Assembly (NCBI GenBank): GCA_037045185.1 | Contig: JBAOHQ010000004.1 | Location: forward strand, 62,001-126,000 | DNA length: 64,000 nt | Direction of reading: 5' to 3' | Source: JAKOUY01 sp037045185 | Lineage (GTDB): Bacteria > Actinomycetota > Acidimicrobiia > Acidimicrobiales > Ilumatobacteraceae | Part shown: positions 9,316 to 17,483 of the stretch, in pieces | How the letters are laid out: each line of letters opens with the position of its first letter | How positions within the stretch are numbered: the first letter of the stretch is position 1 | Notes under the pieces: model-generated | What the model was told of the DNA's origin: nothing | The model's database searches: none | The model's input: only the letters and a program-made list of their open reading frames with translations | Position numbers and translations under genes: made by a program

Positions 9316-10368
9316 TCAGCTCCAGTCCATGACGACCTTGCCGCACTGCCCGGAGCGGGCGGTGTCGAAGGCCTCGGCCCAGCCCTCGGCAGGGAAGGTG
9401 TGGGTGATCACCGCGGTGATCGCGGCACGCAGTTCGGCACTGGTCTGCAGCATCGAGCTCATCGCGTACCAGGTGTCGAACATCTCCCGGCCGTAGATCC
9501 CCTTGATGGTGATCATGTGGGTGATGACCTTGCCCCAGTTGATGGCGTAGTCGTCCTTGGGCAGGCCCAGCATGGCCACTCGCCCGCCGTGGTTCATGTT
9601 GTCGAGCATCTCGCGCACGGCCGTGGGCGCGCCGCTCATCTCCAGGCCGATGTCGAAGCCCTCCTTCATCCCCAGGGCCTGCTGGGCCTGGCGGATGCTG
9701 GTGGCGGCGCTGTTGACCACCAGGTCGGCGCCGGCCCGCTTGGCCAGGGCGAGGCGGTAGTCGGACAGATCGGTGACGGCCACGTAGCGAGCGCCGGCGT
9801 GGCGGGCGATGGCCGCGGCCATCACCCCGATCGGGCCGGCGCCGGTGATCAGCACGTCCTCGCCCACCATCGGCCACTGCAGCGCCGTGTGGGTGGCGTT
9901 GCCGAACGGGTCGAAGATCGCCCCGAGCTCCGGCGAGATGGTGTCCGGTTGCACCCACACGTTGCCGGCCGGGATCACCACGTAGTCGGCGAAGGCGCCG
10001 TCACGGTTGACGCCGATGCCCCGTGTGTTGATGCACACGTGCCGGCGTCCGGCGCGGCAGTTGCGGCAGTGCCCACACACCACGTGGCCCTCGCCGGAGA
10101 CCCGCTGGCCCACCGCCAGTCGTCCACCGGTGGACTCGGTGACGTCCTCGCCCAGCTCGACGATCTCGCCGTAGAACTCGTGGCCGAGGACCAGCGGCGG
10201 CGTCACCGTGCTGGCCGACCACTCGTCCCACTGTTGGAGGTGCAGGTCCGTGCCGCACAGCCCGGCGCGCAGGACGCGGATCTTGACGTCGTCGGGTCCG
10301 GGGACCGGCTCGGGGACGTCGATCAGCTCCAAGCCGGGACCGGCGGTGACTTTGGCCAGGGCGCGCAT
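9316..10368 (-). CDS. tdh: L-threonine 3-dehydrogenase
   Basis: A zinc-dependent medium-chain dehydrogenase of 350 residues that oxidises L-threonine to 2-amino-3-oxobutyrate with NAD+. Catalytic zinc ligands are in AGLCGTDLH and GHEFYGE. The structural zinc site is CGHCRNCRAGRRHVC and the NAD fold is GAGPIGVMAA. It is intact, unlike kbl just downstream with which it forms the usual operon. TACGCT lies 8 nt before ATG 10368 on the coding strand. Confidence 0.95.
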   Translation of the reverse strand: MRALAKVTAGPGLELIDVPEPVPGPDDVKIRVLRAGLCGTDLHLQQWDEWSASTVTPPLVLGHEFYGEIVELGEDVTESTGGRLAVGQRVSGEGHVVCGHCRNCRAGRRHVCINTRGIGVNRDGAFADYVVIPAGNVWVQPDTISPELGAIFDPFGNATHTALQWPMVGEDVLITGAGPIGVMAAAIARHAGARYVAVTDLSDYRLALAKRAGADLVVNSAATSIRQAQQALGMKEGFDIGLEMSGAPTAVREMLDNMNHGGRVAMLGLPKDDYAINWGKVITHMITIKGIYGREMFDTWYAMSSMLQTSAELRAAITAVITHTFPAEGWAEAFDTARSGQCGKVVMDWS

Positions 10369-10376
10369 CTCGTCGG

Positions 10377-10409
10377 AGCGTAGCCCTGGGGCTGTGCGAG
10401 GATGGGCCG
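10377..10409. promoter_or_regulatory. Divergent promoters, tdh / acetyltransferase cassette
   Basis: The minus strand has TACGCT (10382-10377), 8 nt before the tdh ATG. The plus strand has GAGGAT (10398-10403), 6 nt before ATG 10410. The gap is only 41 bp and the starts show no Shine-Dalgarno sequence. Confidence 0.4.
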
Positions 10410-10562
10410 ATGACCCTGGGTGAGATCAACGACGGGTTCGCCACCGACCAGCTGACCCACTCGGTGCAGGCGGCCACGATGGCCGAGGCCGCCGCCGACG
10501 TGTACCGCGCCGAGCGCTTCGCGCCGCCGGTGCGCCAGGTCGTCGCCACACCGAGGTACTGA
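10410..10562 (+). CDS. Small 50-residue protein, possible remnant of an HD-domain protein
   Basis: Begins MTLGEINDGFATDQLTHSVQ and ends VRQVVATPRY. The N-terminal half resembles the start of HD-domain proteins of the PhnZ/inositol-oxygenase-like type, where a QLxHSLQAA segment precedes the HD core. The HD motif itself is absent, so this looks like an internally deleted remnant. It has a correctly placed -10 box and precedes the GNAT gene by 6 nt, so it could still be expressed. The family assignment is tentative. Confidence 0.4.
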   Translation: MTLGEINDGFATDQLTHSVQAATMAEAAADVYRAERFAPPVRQVVATPRY

Positions 10563-10568
10563 CCCGTC

Positions 10569-11021
10569 GTGAGCCAGCCCATCCGGCCCGGCATCGAGAT
10601 CACCGAGATCGCCGCCGGCCAGACCCATGCGATTCGCCAGGCCGTGCTGCGTGACGGCACTCCGTCAGGCATCGTCGACTTCCCCGAGGACCATCTGCCG
10701 GGCACCTTGCACCTCGGCGCGCTGGTGGACGGCGTGCTGGTGGGGATCTCCACGTGGATCGTGCGCCCGCTGGACGGCGAGGCCGCGGTCCAACTGCGGG
10801 GCATGGCCACCGCCGGGGCATCGCAGCGCCGGGGCATCGGGTCGGCGCTGATCCACGAGGGTGTGCGGCGCACGGTCGCCGCGGGGTACCGAGTCGTGTG
10901 GGCCAACGCGCGAGACAGCGCCGCCGGGTTCTATGCCCGCCACGGGTTCGTGGTGGTGGGCGACGGGTTCGTCACCGCCGACACCCAGCTCCCCCACCAC
11001 CTGATGGTGAGGCGCTGGTGA
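10569..11021 (+). CDS. GNAT-family N-acetyltransferase
   Basis: A 150-residue GNAT fold. The acetyl-CoA pyrophosphate loop is ASQRRGIGSALI (about residues 84-95), matching Q/RxxGxG/A, and the strand-helix ending DSAAGFYARHGFVVVG is typical. Substrate unknown. GTG 10569 is 6 nt after the preceding stop, and its stop overlaps the oxygenase start (GTGA), so the cassette is probably one transcript. Confidence 0.88.
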   Translation: MSQPIRPGIEITEIAAGQTHAIRQAVLRDGTPSGIVDFPEDHLPGTLHLGALVDGVLVGISTWIVRPLDGEAAVQLRGMATAGASQRRGIGSALIHEGVRRTVAAGYRVVWANARDSAAGFYARHGFVVVGDGFVTADTQLPHHLMVRRW

Positions 11022-11981
11022 GTTGGGTCCCGGTGATCGATCTCGGCGGGAGTACGGCCGAGGTCGCTGCAGCGATGGGCGAGGCCTGCCGCCGGGTGGG
11101 GTTCCTCACCGTGACCGGCCACGGCGTGCCCCAGTCGGTGGTCGATGCGGCGTGGGACGCCGGGCGGGCGTTCTTCGACCTGCCACTGGCCCACAAGATG
11201 ACCGTCGCCATGCCGTCCCCCGGGTCCCCGTACGGGTACTCGCCGATCCGTGGTGAGACGCTGGCGCGCAGCCTCGGCCAGGACACGCCACCCGATCTGA
11301 AGGAGTCGTTGGCCATCGGCCACGCGCGGCCTGGTGCCCGGGCCGGCAACGGCCGCGGAGGAGTGGGCGTTCAGCCCGACGCTGTGGCCCGACGACGTGC
11401 TGCCCGCGCTGCGCCCGGCGTGGGAGGCGTACTTCACCGCGATGGGTGACCTCGCCGCCCGGCTGATGCGGCTCGCCGCTGTCGCCCTCGGGCTCGAGGC
11501 CACGCACTTCGACCCGCTGATCGACCGTCACGCCAGCGCGATGCGAGCGCTGAACTACCCGGCTCTGGACGGCGCCGCCCGGCCGGGCCAGCTGCGCGCC
11601 GGGGCGCACACCGACTACGGCACGCTGACGATCCTGGCCCAGCAGGACCGCCCCGGAGGGCTGCAGGTCCAGCGCCCGGACGGCTCGTGGGCCGATGTCC
11701 CGGCCGTGCCGGGCGCGTTCGTCATCAACCTCGGCGACGCCATGGCTCGCTGGACCAATGACCGCTGGGTGTCCACGATGCACCGCGTCGTCCTGCCGCC
11801 CGCCGACGCCGGCCCGGCCGCCCGCCGGCAGTCGATCGCCTTCTTCCACAACACCAACTGGGACGCGGTGATCGAGTGCCTGCCCACCTGCCTGGACCCC
11901 GGCGAGACACCGCGCTACCCACCCGTCGCCGCCGGCCCGCACCTCATGTCCAAGTTCCAGTCCACGGTGGTGCCCTACTGA
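11018..11981 (+). CDS. 2-oxoglutarate/Fe(II)-dependent oxygenase, isopenicillin-N-synthase-like, frameshifted
   Basis: The N-terminal DIOX_N half reads VPVIDLGGS...VGFLTVTGHGVP. The C-terminal 2OG-Fe(II) domain has the iron ligands H-x-D in AHTDYGTLTIL and the distal His in STMHRVV, with Arg in RQSIAFF for the co-substrate. One extra base near 11330 splits the frames. The corrected length of about 320 residues fits the family. Such enzymes hydroxylate or desaturate small molecules; the substrate here is unknown. GTG 11018 overlaps the GNAT stop, and its own stop touches the kinase start. Confidence 0.85.
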
Positions 11982-12766
11982 TGGCCGAGGAGGAGATCCC
12001 GCTGGCGGGTGGCATGGGGTCGGGCGGCGCCGTCGTGCGCGTCGGGGACACCGTGCGGCGCCCGTGGCGGGCGCACAGCCCGGCCGTGCACGCCCTGCTG
12101 GCGCACCTGGCCGCGCAGGGGTTCGACGGGGCGCCGCGCTTCCTCGGCGCCGACGACCGCGGCCGGGAGGTCCTCACCTACCTGGACGGCGAGGTCGGGC
12201 TCCCGCCCTTCGCATCGTGGACCGCCGCCGACGACCTCTTGGTGTCGGTAGCCGATCTGCAACGGCGGATGCACGCCGCGGCACGCTCGTTCGTCCCACC
12301 GGCTGATGCCCACTGGGATCGGGCCAACCTGCCCGGCGCCGGGCCTGGCGACATCGTCTGTCACAACGACCTGTGCGTGGAGAACGTCGTCGTGCGCGGC
12401 GGCGGGGCCGTGGGGTTCATCGACTTCGACTTCGCCGCCCCCAACGACCCGCTGGTCGACATCGCCATCGCCGCCCGCCACTGGATCCCGTTCCGCGCCC
12501 CACAGGACCTCGACCCCGGCCGGGCCGGTGTGGATCAGGTCGCCCGCTTCCGCCTGTTCGGCGACGCCCACGGGCTCACCGCCGACCAGCGCGCCCAGGT
12601 GGTGAGCGCCGGGCTGGACTTCCTCGACCGGGCCCTGGTCTCGATGCGCCTCCGCGCCGAGCGCGGCGAGCCGGCCTACGTGGCGGTGTGGGAGCAGGGC
12701 TACCCGGCCCAGAACCGACGCTCGTTCGACTGGCTGACCGCCCACGCCGCCCACCTCACCACGTGA
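11981..12766 (+). CDS. Aminoglycoside phosphotransferase-like kinase
   Basis: A 261-residue APH/choline-kinase-fold protein. The catalytic loop is HNDLCVENVVV (about residues 128-138) and the metal-binding motif is FIDFDFA. It probably phosphorylates a small metabolite; resistance is not implied. ATG 11981 shares one base with the oxygenase stop. It is the last gene of the GNAT-oxygenase-kinase cassette and points at hutH across the repeat cluster. Confidence 0.85.
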   Translation: MAEEEIPLAGGMGSGGAVVRVGDTVRRPWRAHSPAVHALLAHLAAQGFDGAPRFLGADDRGREVLTYLDGEVGLPPFASWTAADDLLVSVADLQRRMHAAARSFVPPADAHWDRANLPGAGPGDIVCHNDLCVENVVVRGGGAVGFIDFDFAAPNDPLVDIAIAARHWIPFRAPQDLDPGRAGVDQVARFRLFGDAHGLTADQRAQVVSAGLDFLDRALVSMRLRAERGEPAYVAVWEQGYPAQNRRSFDWLTAHAAHLTT

Positions 12767-12957
12767 TCAACACCCACGTGATCAACACCACGTGATCAGC
12801 CGTCCTCGTCAGCCCGACATCACAGCCTGATCACGTCGACCCGCAACGTGATCGGCCGACGTGATCAACCCACGTGATCAGCCGACGTGATCAACCCACG
12901 TGATCAGCCGACGTGATCAGTGATGGTGGGCGGAGGGGCGATCGGGGTTGATCACGT
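12762..12957. repeat. Cluster of about eleven ACGTGATC/GATCACGT repeats
   Basis: The gap between two converging genes holds around eleven copies of ACGTGATC(A/G), mostly in direct orientation, with two reversed copies (CCTGATCACGT near 12832 and TTGATCACGTGG near 12950). The core of the array is two perfect 26-bp tandem units at 12856-12881 and 12882-12907, plus half a unit at 12908-12920. Each unit holds two ACGTGATCA cores. Spacing is too short and irregular for a CRISPR array. There is no ORF. Confidence 0.85.
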
Positions 12958-12961
12958 GGGG

Positions 12962-14500
12962 TCAGGCGAGGTGCAGGCCCACGGCGGTGAGGGCGAGGGT
13001 GGGGGCGTCGGCGGCCAGCAGGGATTCGGCGGCGGCCAGCTCGGGGGCCAGGAACCGGTCGGGGCCGGCCCCGGGGACCGCCTGGCGCAGGGCCGCCAGC
13101 ACCGCGCCGGTGGCGGCAGCGGGGGCGGCGACGGGGGCGCGCAGCTCGATGGCCCGGGCGGCGATGCACCACTCGACGGCCAGGATGCGCCGGACGTTGC
13201 CGACCACCCGGCGCAGCTTGCGCACCGCGCCCCAGGCCATGGACACGTGGTCCTCCTGCATCCCCGACGTGGGCAGCGAGTCCACCGATGCCGGGGCGGC
13301 GAGGCGCTTATTCTCGGCGCACATCGCCGCCGCGGTGTAGTGGGCGATCATCATCCCGCTGTCCACGCCCGGGTCGTCGGCCAGGAACGGCGGCAGGCCG
13401 TGGGAGCGGGTTCGGTCCAGCATGCGATCCATCCGCCGCTCGGCGATAGCCCCGATCTCGGACAGGGCGATGGCCAGGAAGTCGGCGGCGAAGCCGAGTG
13501 GCGCGCCGTGGAAGTTCCCGCATGACTCCACCCGGCCATCGGGCAGCACCATCGGGTTGTCGATGGCCGAGGCCAGCTCCCACTCCGCCACCCGCCTTGC
13601 GTGGTCCAGCGTGTCGCGCGCCGCTCCATGGACCTGTGGGGTGCAGCGCAACGAGTACGCGTCCTGGACCCGGTCGTCGTCGTGGCGGTGGCTGGCGACG
13701 AGCGGTGACCCGGCCAGCATCGTGCGCAGGTTCGCCGCGCTGATCGCCTGGCCGGGGTGCGGGCGCAGCGCCTGCAGGTCCGCGGCGAAGGGCCGATCGG
13801 TGCCCAGCATCGCCTCCACGGTCATCGCCGCCACCATGTCGGCCTGGCGGGCCAGGACCGTGGCGTCGTGGACGGCAAGGCACAGCATCCCGAGGATCGC
13901 GTCGGTGCCGTTGGTGACCGACAGCCCCTCCTTCTCACGCAGCACCACGGGCGCCAGCCCGGCGCCGGCCAGCGCGGTGGCGCCGTCCAGCTGACGCCCG
14001 TCGACCACCGCCAGGCCCTCGCCCATCAGCACCAGCGCGGCGTGGGCCAGCGGGGCCAGATCACCGCTGGCCCCCAGCGAGCCGAACTCGGGGACCACCG
14101 GGACGATGCCGTGATTGATCAGGTCCACCATCCGCTCGGCCACCACCGGGCGAGCCCCACTGGCGCCGAGGGCCAGCGTCCTGGCCCGCAGGAACACCAT
14201 CGCCCGCACCACCTCGTCCTCCACCGGCGGGCCCATCCCGGCGGCGTGCGAGCGTACGAGCGCGGCCTGCAACGCAGTGCGGCGGTCCTCGGGGATGGAC
14301 ACGTTGGCCAGCGCGCCGAACCCGGTGGAGATCCCGTACACCGGCTCGCCGTGGGCCAGGTCCTCGACGATCCGTCGGGCGGCGTCCATACGCTCGATCG
14401 CCCCCTCGGTCAACCGCACCGTCGCCCCGCCGCGGGCGACCGCGCAGACGTCGGCGATGGTCACCCCAGGCCCGTCGAGATGGACGACCGGCGCTGTCAT
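12962..14500 (-). CDS. hutH: Histidine ammonia-lyase
   Basis: The first step of histidine degradation: L-histidine to urocanate and ammonia. The 512 residues include the MIO cofactor triad Ala-Ser-Gly in GSLGASGDLAPLAH (about 140-153), VYGISTGFGALA near the N-terminus and GNFHGAPLGFAADF. It is intact. It follows hutR with a 4-nt overlap, so lyase and regulator are cotranscribed. Confidence 0.96.
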   Translation of the reverse strand: MTAPVVHLDGPGVTIADVCAVARGGATVRLTEGAIERMDAARRIVEDLAHGEPVYGISTGFGALANVSIPEDRRTALQAALVRSHAAGMGPPVEDEVVRAMVFLRARTLALGASGARPVVAERMVDLINHGIVPVVPEFGSLGASGDLAPLAHAALVLMGEGLAVVDGRQLDGATALAGAGLAPVVLREKEGLSVTNGTDAILGMLCLAVHDATVLARQADMVAAMTVEAMLGTDRPFAADLQALRPHPGQAISAANLRTMLAGSPLVASHRHDDDRVQDAYSLRCTPQVHGAARDTLDHARRVAEWELASAIDNPMVLPDGRVESCGNFHGAPLGFAADFLAIALSEIGAIAERRMDRMLDRTRSHGLPPFLADDPGVDSGMMIAHYTAAAMCAENKRLAAPASVDSLPTSGMQEDHVSMAWGAVRKLRRVVGNVRRILAVEWCIAARAIELRAPVAAPAAATGAVLAALRQAVPGAGPDRFLAPELAAAESLLAADAPTLALTAVGLHLA

Positions 14501-15171
14501 GACGCCACCGCCCGGACCCCGCCGAGCACGTCGCCGAGGCGGTCGGCGGCTTCCACCACCTGACGTTTGGCGTCGGTCAGCTGCCGGCCGCGCAACCGGT
14601 GCGACGGACCCACCACCGACACCGCCGCAACCACCGGCCCACCCACGCGCACGGCGCAGGCCACCGCGGTGATGTCCGGTTCCACGGCCCCGCGGCGCAC
14701 CCGTGCCCCGTCGTGGCCGGCGAGCGCCTCACCGACGGCCGAGCCCGCCAACGGCACCGCCCGCCCGGCCCAGCCCACGTGGCGGATCGCCCGGGAGCTC
14801 TCCGCCGTGGCCAGGTACAAGGCGTTCGGTCCGGAGGCGATGGCCAGGTACGCCGATTCGCCGGTGTCCGCCGCCAGGCTGTCGAGGAACGGGCGGGCGG
14901 CGTCCACCAACGAGGCCGGTGACTCGAGGCGAGCCACCGCGCCGGCCACCCGGCGCAACGCGGCACCGGGGCTGAACAACCCGGCATCGTCACGCTGCAC
15001 GTAGCCACGATGGTCGAGCGCCCGCAGGTGACGTAGCGCGGTGGTGGGCGTCAGCGCTGTCGCCTGCGCGACGGCCGTCAGCGTGCACGGGGCTGCGTCG
15101 ACTACCGCCTCCAGGACGTCCAGCACCCGGCCGATCGAACGCGGGATGAAATCGGGGCTCGCCTCGGTCAT
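14497..15171 (-). CDS. hutR: IclR-family regulator of the hut genes
   Basis: A 224-residue IclR protein. The winged helix-turn-helix lies at about 14-60 (LTAVAQATALTPTTALRHLRAL) and an effector domain follows. It shares a transcript with hutH and diverges from hutU. Two inverted repeats in the shared intergenic DNA are its likely operators. The inducer is probably histidine or urocanate, by analogy with other hut systems. ATG 15171 follows CAACAT by 6 nt. Confidence 0.85.
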   Translation of the reverse strand: MTEASPDFIPRSIGRVLDVLEAVVDAAPCTLTAVAQATALTPTTALRHLRALDHRGYVQRDDAGLFSPGAALRRVAGAVARLESPASLVDAARPFLDSLAADTGESAYLAIASGPNALYLATAESSRAIRHVGWAGRAVPLAGSAVGEALAGHDGARVRRGAVEPDITAVACAVRVGGPVVAAVSVVGPSHRLRGRQLTDAKRQVVEAADRLGDVLGGVRAVAS

Positions 15172-15177
15172 CCGCCG

Positions 15178-15246
15178 ATGTTGTCACCAGATGACATCAA
15201 TTGTCAACGCTTGACACCAACCGCACGAACGCGGGACACTTCCGGG
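15178..15246. promoter_or_regulatory. Divergent hut promoters with paired inverted-repeat operators
   Basis: Plus strand: TTGACA (15211-15216), 18-bp spacer, GACACT (15235-15240), 6 nt, then the hutU ATG. Minus strand: TTGACA (15207-15202), 18-bp spacer, CAACAT (15183-15178), 6 nt, then the hutR ATG. Two copies of TGTCA-N5-TGACA lie at 15182-15196 and 15202-15216, with centres 20 bp apart (two helical turns). One covers the hutR -10/spacer, and the other covers both -35 boxes. Confidence 0.75.
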
Positions 15247-16911
15247 ATGACTGCCCGACGCCTCGTCGCCCCTCGCGGCACCCACCTCGCCTGCCGCGGC
15301 TGGCAGCAGGAGGCCGCCTTCCGCATGCTGCAGAACAACCTCGACCCGGAGGTGGCCGAGAACCCCGATCAGCTCGTCGTCTATGGCGGCACCGGGCGGG
15401 CGGCGCGGCAGCTGGGAGGCACTGGACGCCATGCTGCGCACGCTGACCACGCTGGCTGCCGACGAGACCATGCTGGTGCAGAGCGGCAAGCCCGTTGGCG
15501 TGTTCCGCACCCACGAGTGGGCGCCGCGGGTCATCATCGCCAACTCCAACCTGGTGCCCGAATGGGCCACGTGGGAGGAGTTCCGCCGCCTCGAGCACCT
15601 CGGGCTCACCATGTACGGGCAGATGACCGCCGGGTCGTGGATCTACATCGGCACCCAGGGGATCCTCCAGGGCACCTACGAGTGCTTCGCCGAGATCGCC
15701 CGCAAGCGCTTCGGGGGGACGCTGGCCGGCACGCTCACGGTCACCGCCGGCGCAGGCGGGATGGGAGGCGCCCAGCCGTTGGCCGTGACGATGAACGACG
15801 GTGTCGTGCTGATCGTGGACGTCGACCCGCACATGCTGCAGCGCCGCGTCGAGCACCGCTACCTCGACGAGATCGCCCCCGACTACCAGGCCGCCGTCCG
15901 CCGGGTCACCGAGGCCGCCGCGGCGCGGATCCCGCTGTCGGTCGGGTTGGTGGGCAACGCCGCCGACGTCCTGCCCCGGCTCCTGGCCGACGGTGTGGCC
16001 GCCGACATCGTCACCGATCAGACCAGCGCCCACGACCCGCTGTCGTACCTACCGGTGGACCTGACCCTGGCCGCCGCCGACGAACTGCGGCGCAGCGACC
16101 CGGCCGAGTTCACCCGCCGGGCGCGGGCCTCGATGGCCACCCACTGCGAGGCGATGGTCGGGTTCATGGACGCCGGCGCCGAGGTGTTCGACTACGGCAA
16201 CAGCCTGCGCGCCGAGGCCCGCCTCGGCGGCTTCGAGCGAGCCTTCGACTACCCCGGCTTCCTGCCCGCCTACATCCGCCCGCTGTTCTGCGAGGGCAAG
16301 GGTCCGTTCCGCTGGGTGGCGCTCAGCGGCGACCCGGCCGACATCGCCGCCACCGATCAGGCGGTGCTGGACGAGTTCCCCGGCAGCGAGTACGAGCCGC
16401 TGCACCGCTGGATCCGCATGGCCGCCGAGCGCGTCGCCTTCCAGGGGTTGCCGGCGCGCATCTGCTGGCTGGGCTACGGCGAGCGCCATCGCCTCGGCGT
16501 GCGGTTCAACGAGATGGTGCGCCGCGGTGCGCTGTCGGCGCCCATCGTCATCGGCCGTGACCACCTCGACAGCGGGTCGGTGGCCTCGCCCTACCGGGAG
16601 ACCGAGGACATGCTGGACGGTAGCGATGCCATCGCCGACTGGCCGCTGCTGAACGGGCTGATCAACACCTGCAGCGGCGCCACCTGGGTGAGCCTGCACC
16701 ACGGCGGCGGCGTGGGCATCGGCCGGTCGATCCACGCCGGCCAGGTGAGCGTGGCCGACGGCAGCGCCCTGGCTGGCGCAGAAGCTGGAGCGCGTGCTGA
16801 CCAACGATCCGGGGATGGGCGTCATCCGCCACGTCGACGCCGGGTACTCCGCGCGCCGCAGAGGTGGCAGCGGCCCGCGGGGTGCGCATCCCGATGAACG
16901 AGGGCCCGTGA
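15247..16911 (+). CDS. hutU: Urocanate hydratase, three frameshifts
   Basis: Converts urocanate to imidazolonepropionate using bound NAD+. The product starts MTARRLVAPRGTHLACRGW, continues SWEALDAMLRTLTTLA in the next frame and ends RGVRIPMNEGP in a third. Landmarks are GGMGGAQPLAVTMN, FDYGNSLRAEA and SLHHGGGVGIGRSIHAG. One extra base each near 15408, 16775 and 16857 explains the breaks. Correction gives 553 residues, the usual length. The stop overlaps the def-like start (GTGA). Confidence 0.93.
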
Positions 16912-17480
16912 CCGTCCAGACCATCCGGATGATCGGCGACCCGGTACTGCGCCGGGTGGCGCAGCCGGTGGACCCGGCCGAGATCGCCACGGCCGCGGTG
17001 CAGTCGCTGATCGACGACCTGGTCGAGACGATGCGCGCCGCCAACGGCGCCGGGCTCGCCGCGCCGCAGATCGGTGTGTCCAGGCGGATCGTGGTGATGG
17101 AGGTGACCGACAACCCACGTTACCCGTACAAGCCGCGCATCCCGCTGACCGTGGCGGTGAACCCGGAACTGCTGCCCCTCGACGGCGAGACGGTGGAGAT
17201 CAACGAGGGCTGCCTGTCGGTGCCGTTGCGCGGTGACGTGGTGCGCCACGTGAACCTCCGCGTCCGCTACCTCGACCGCCACGGCGTGCCCCACGACGAG
17301 GTGGTCCGTGGCCTCACGGCCGGCACCTGGCAGCACGAGTGCGACCACCTCGACGGTGTGCTGATCGTCGACCGCGTCGCCGACACTCGCTCGCTGGCCA
17401 CCTGGGACGAGTTCAGCCGCCACCAGCGCGACGCCTTCGTCACTCGGATCACCGAGTTCGTCGAGCGAGTCGGGTCGTAG
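16908..17480 (+). CDS. Peptide deformylase paralogue inside the hut operon
   Basis: A 190-residue deformylase with all three catalytic motifs: GAGLAAPQIG (about 44-53), EGCLSVP (about 97-103) and QHECDHLDG (about 144-152). It therefore keeps the metal-binding Cys and two His and the catalytic Glu. It overlaps hutU by 4 nt and precedes hutF by 3 nt, so it is certainly part of the hut transcript. HutF produces N-formyl-L-glutamate and no hutG is visible, so this enzyme may remove that formyl group. An ordinary housekeeping Def is the alternative. Confidence 0.9.
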   Translation: MTVQTIRMIGDPVLRRVAQPVDPAEIATAAVQSLIDDLVETMRAANGAGLAAPQIGVSRRIVVMEVTDNPRYPYKPRIPLTVAVNPELLPLDGETVEINEGCLSVPLRGDVVRHVNLRVRYLDRHGVPHDEVVRGLTAGTWQHECDHLDGVLIVDRVADTRSLATWDEFSRHQRDAFVTRITEFVERVGS

Positions 17481-17483
17481 GGC

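Noticed and set aside
11981..12766. Aminoglycoside resistance gene
   Set aside because: Only the general APH fold and catalytic motifs are present. The operon context with an acetyltransferase and oxygenase suggests metabolism, and the family is broad.
12856..12920. Possible CRISPR array
   Set aside because: The units are contiguous 26-bp tandem copies without unique spacers, and no cas genes are near.
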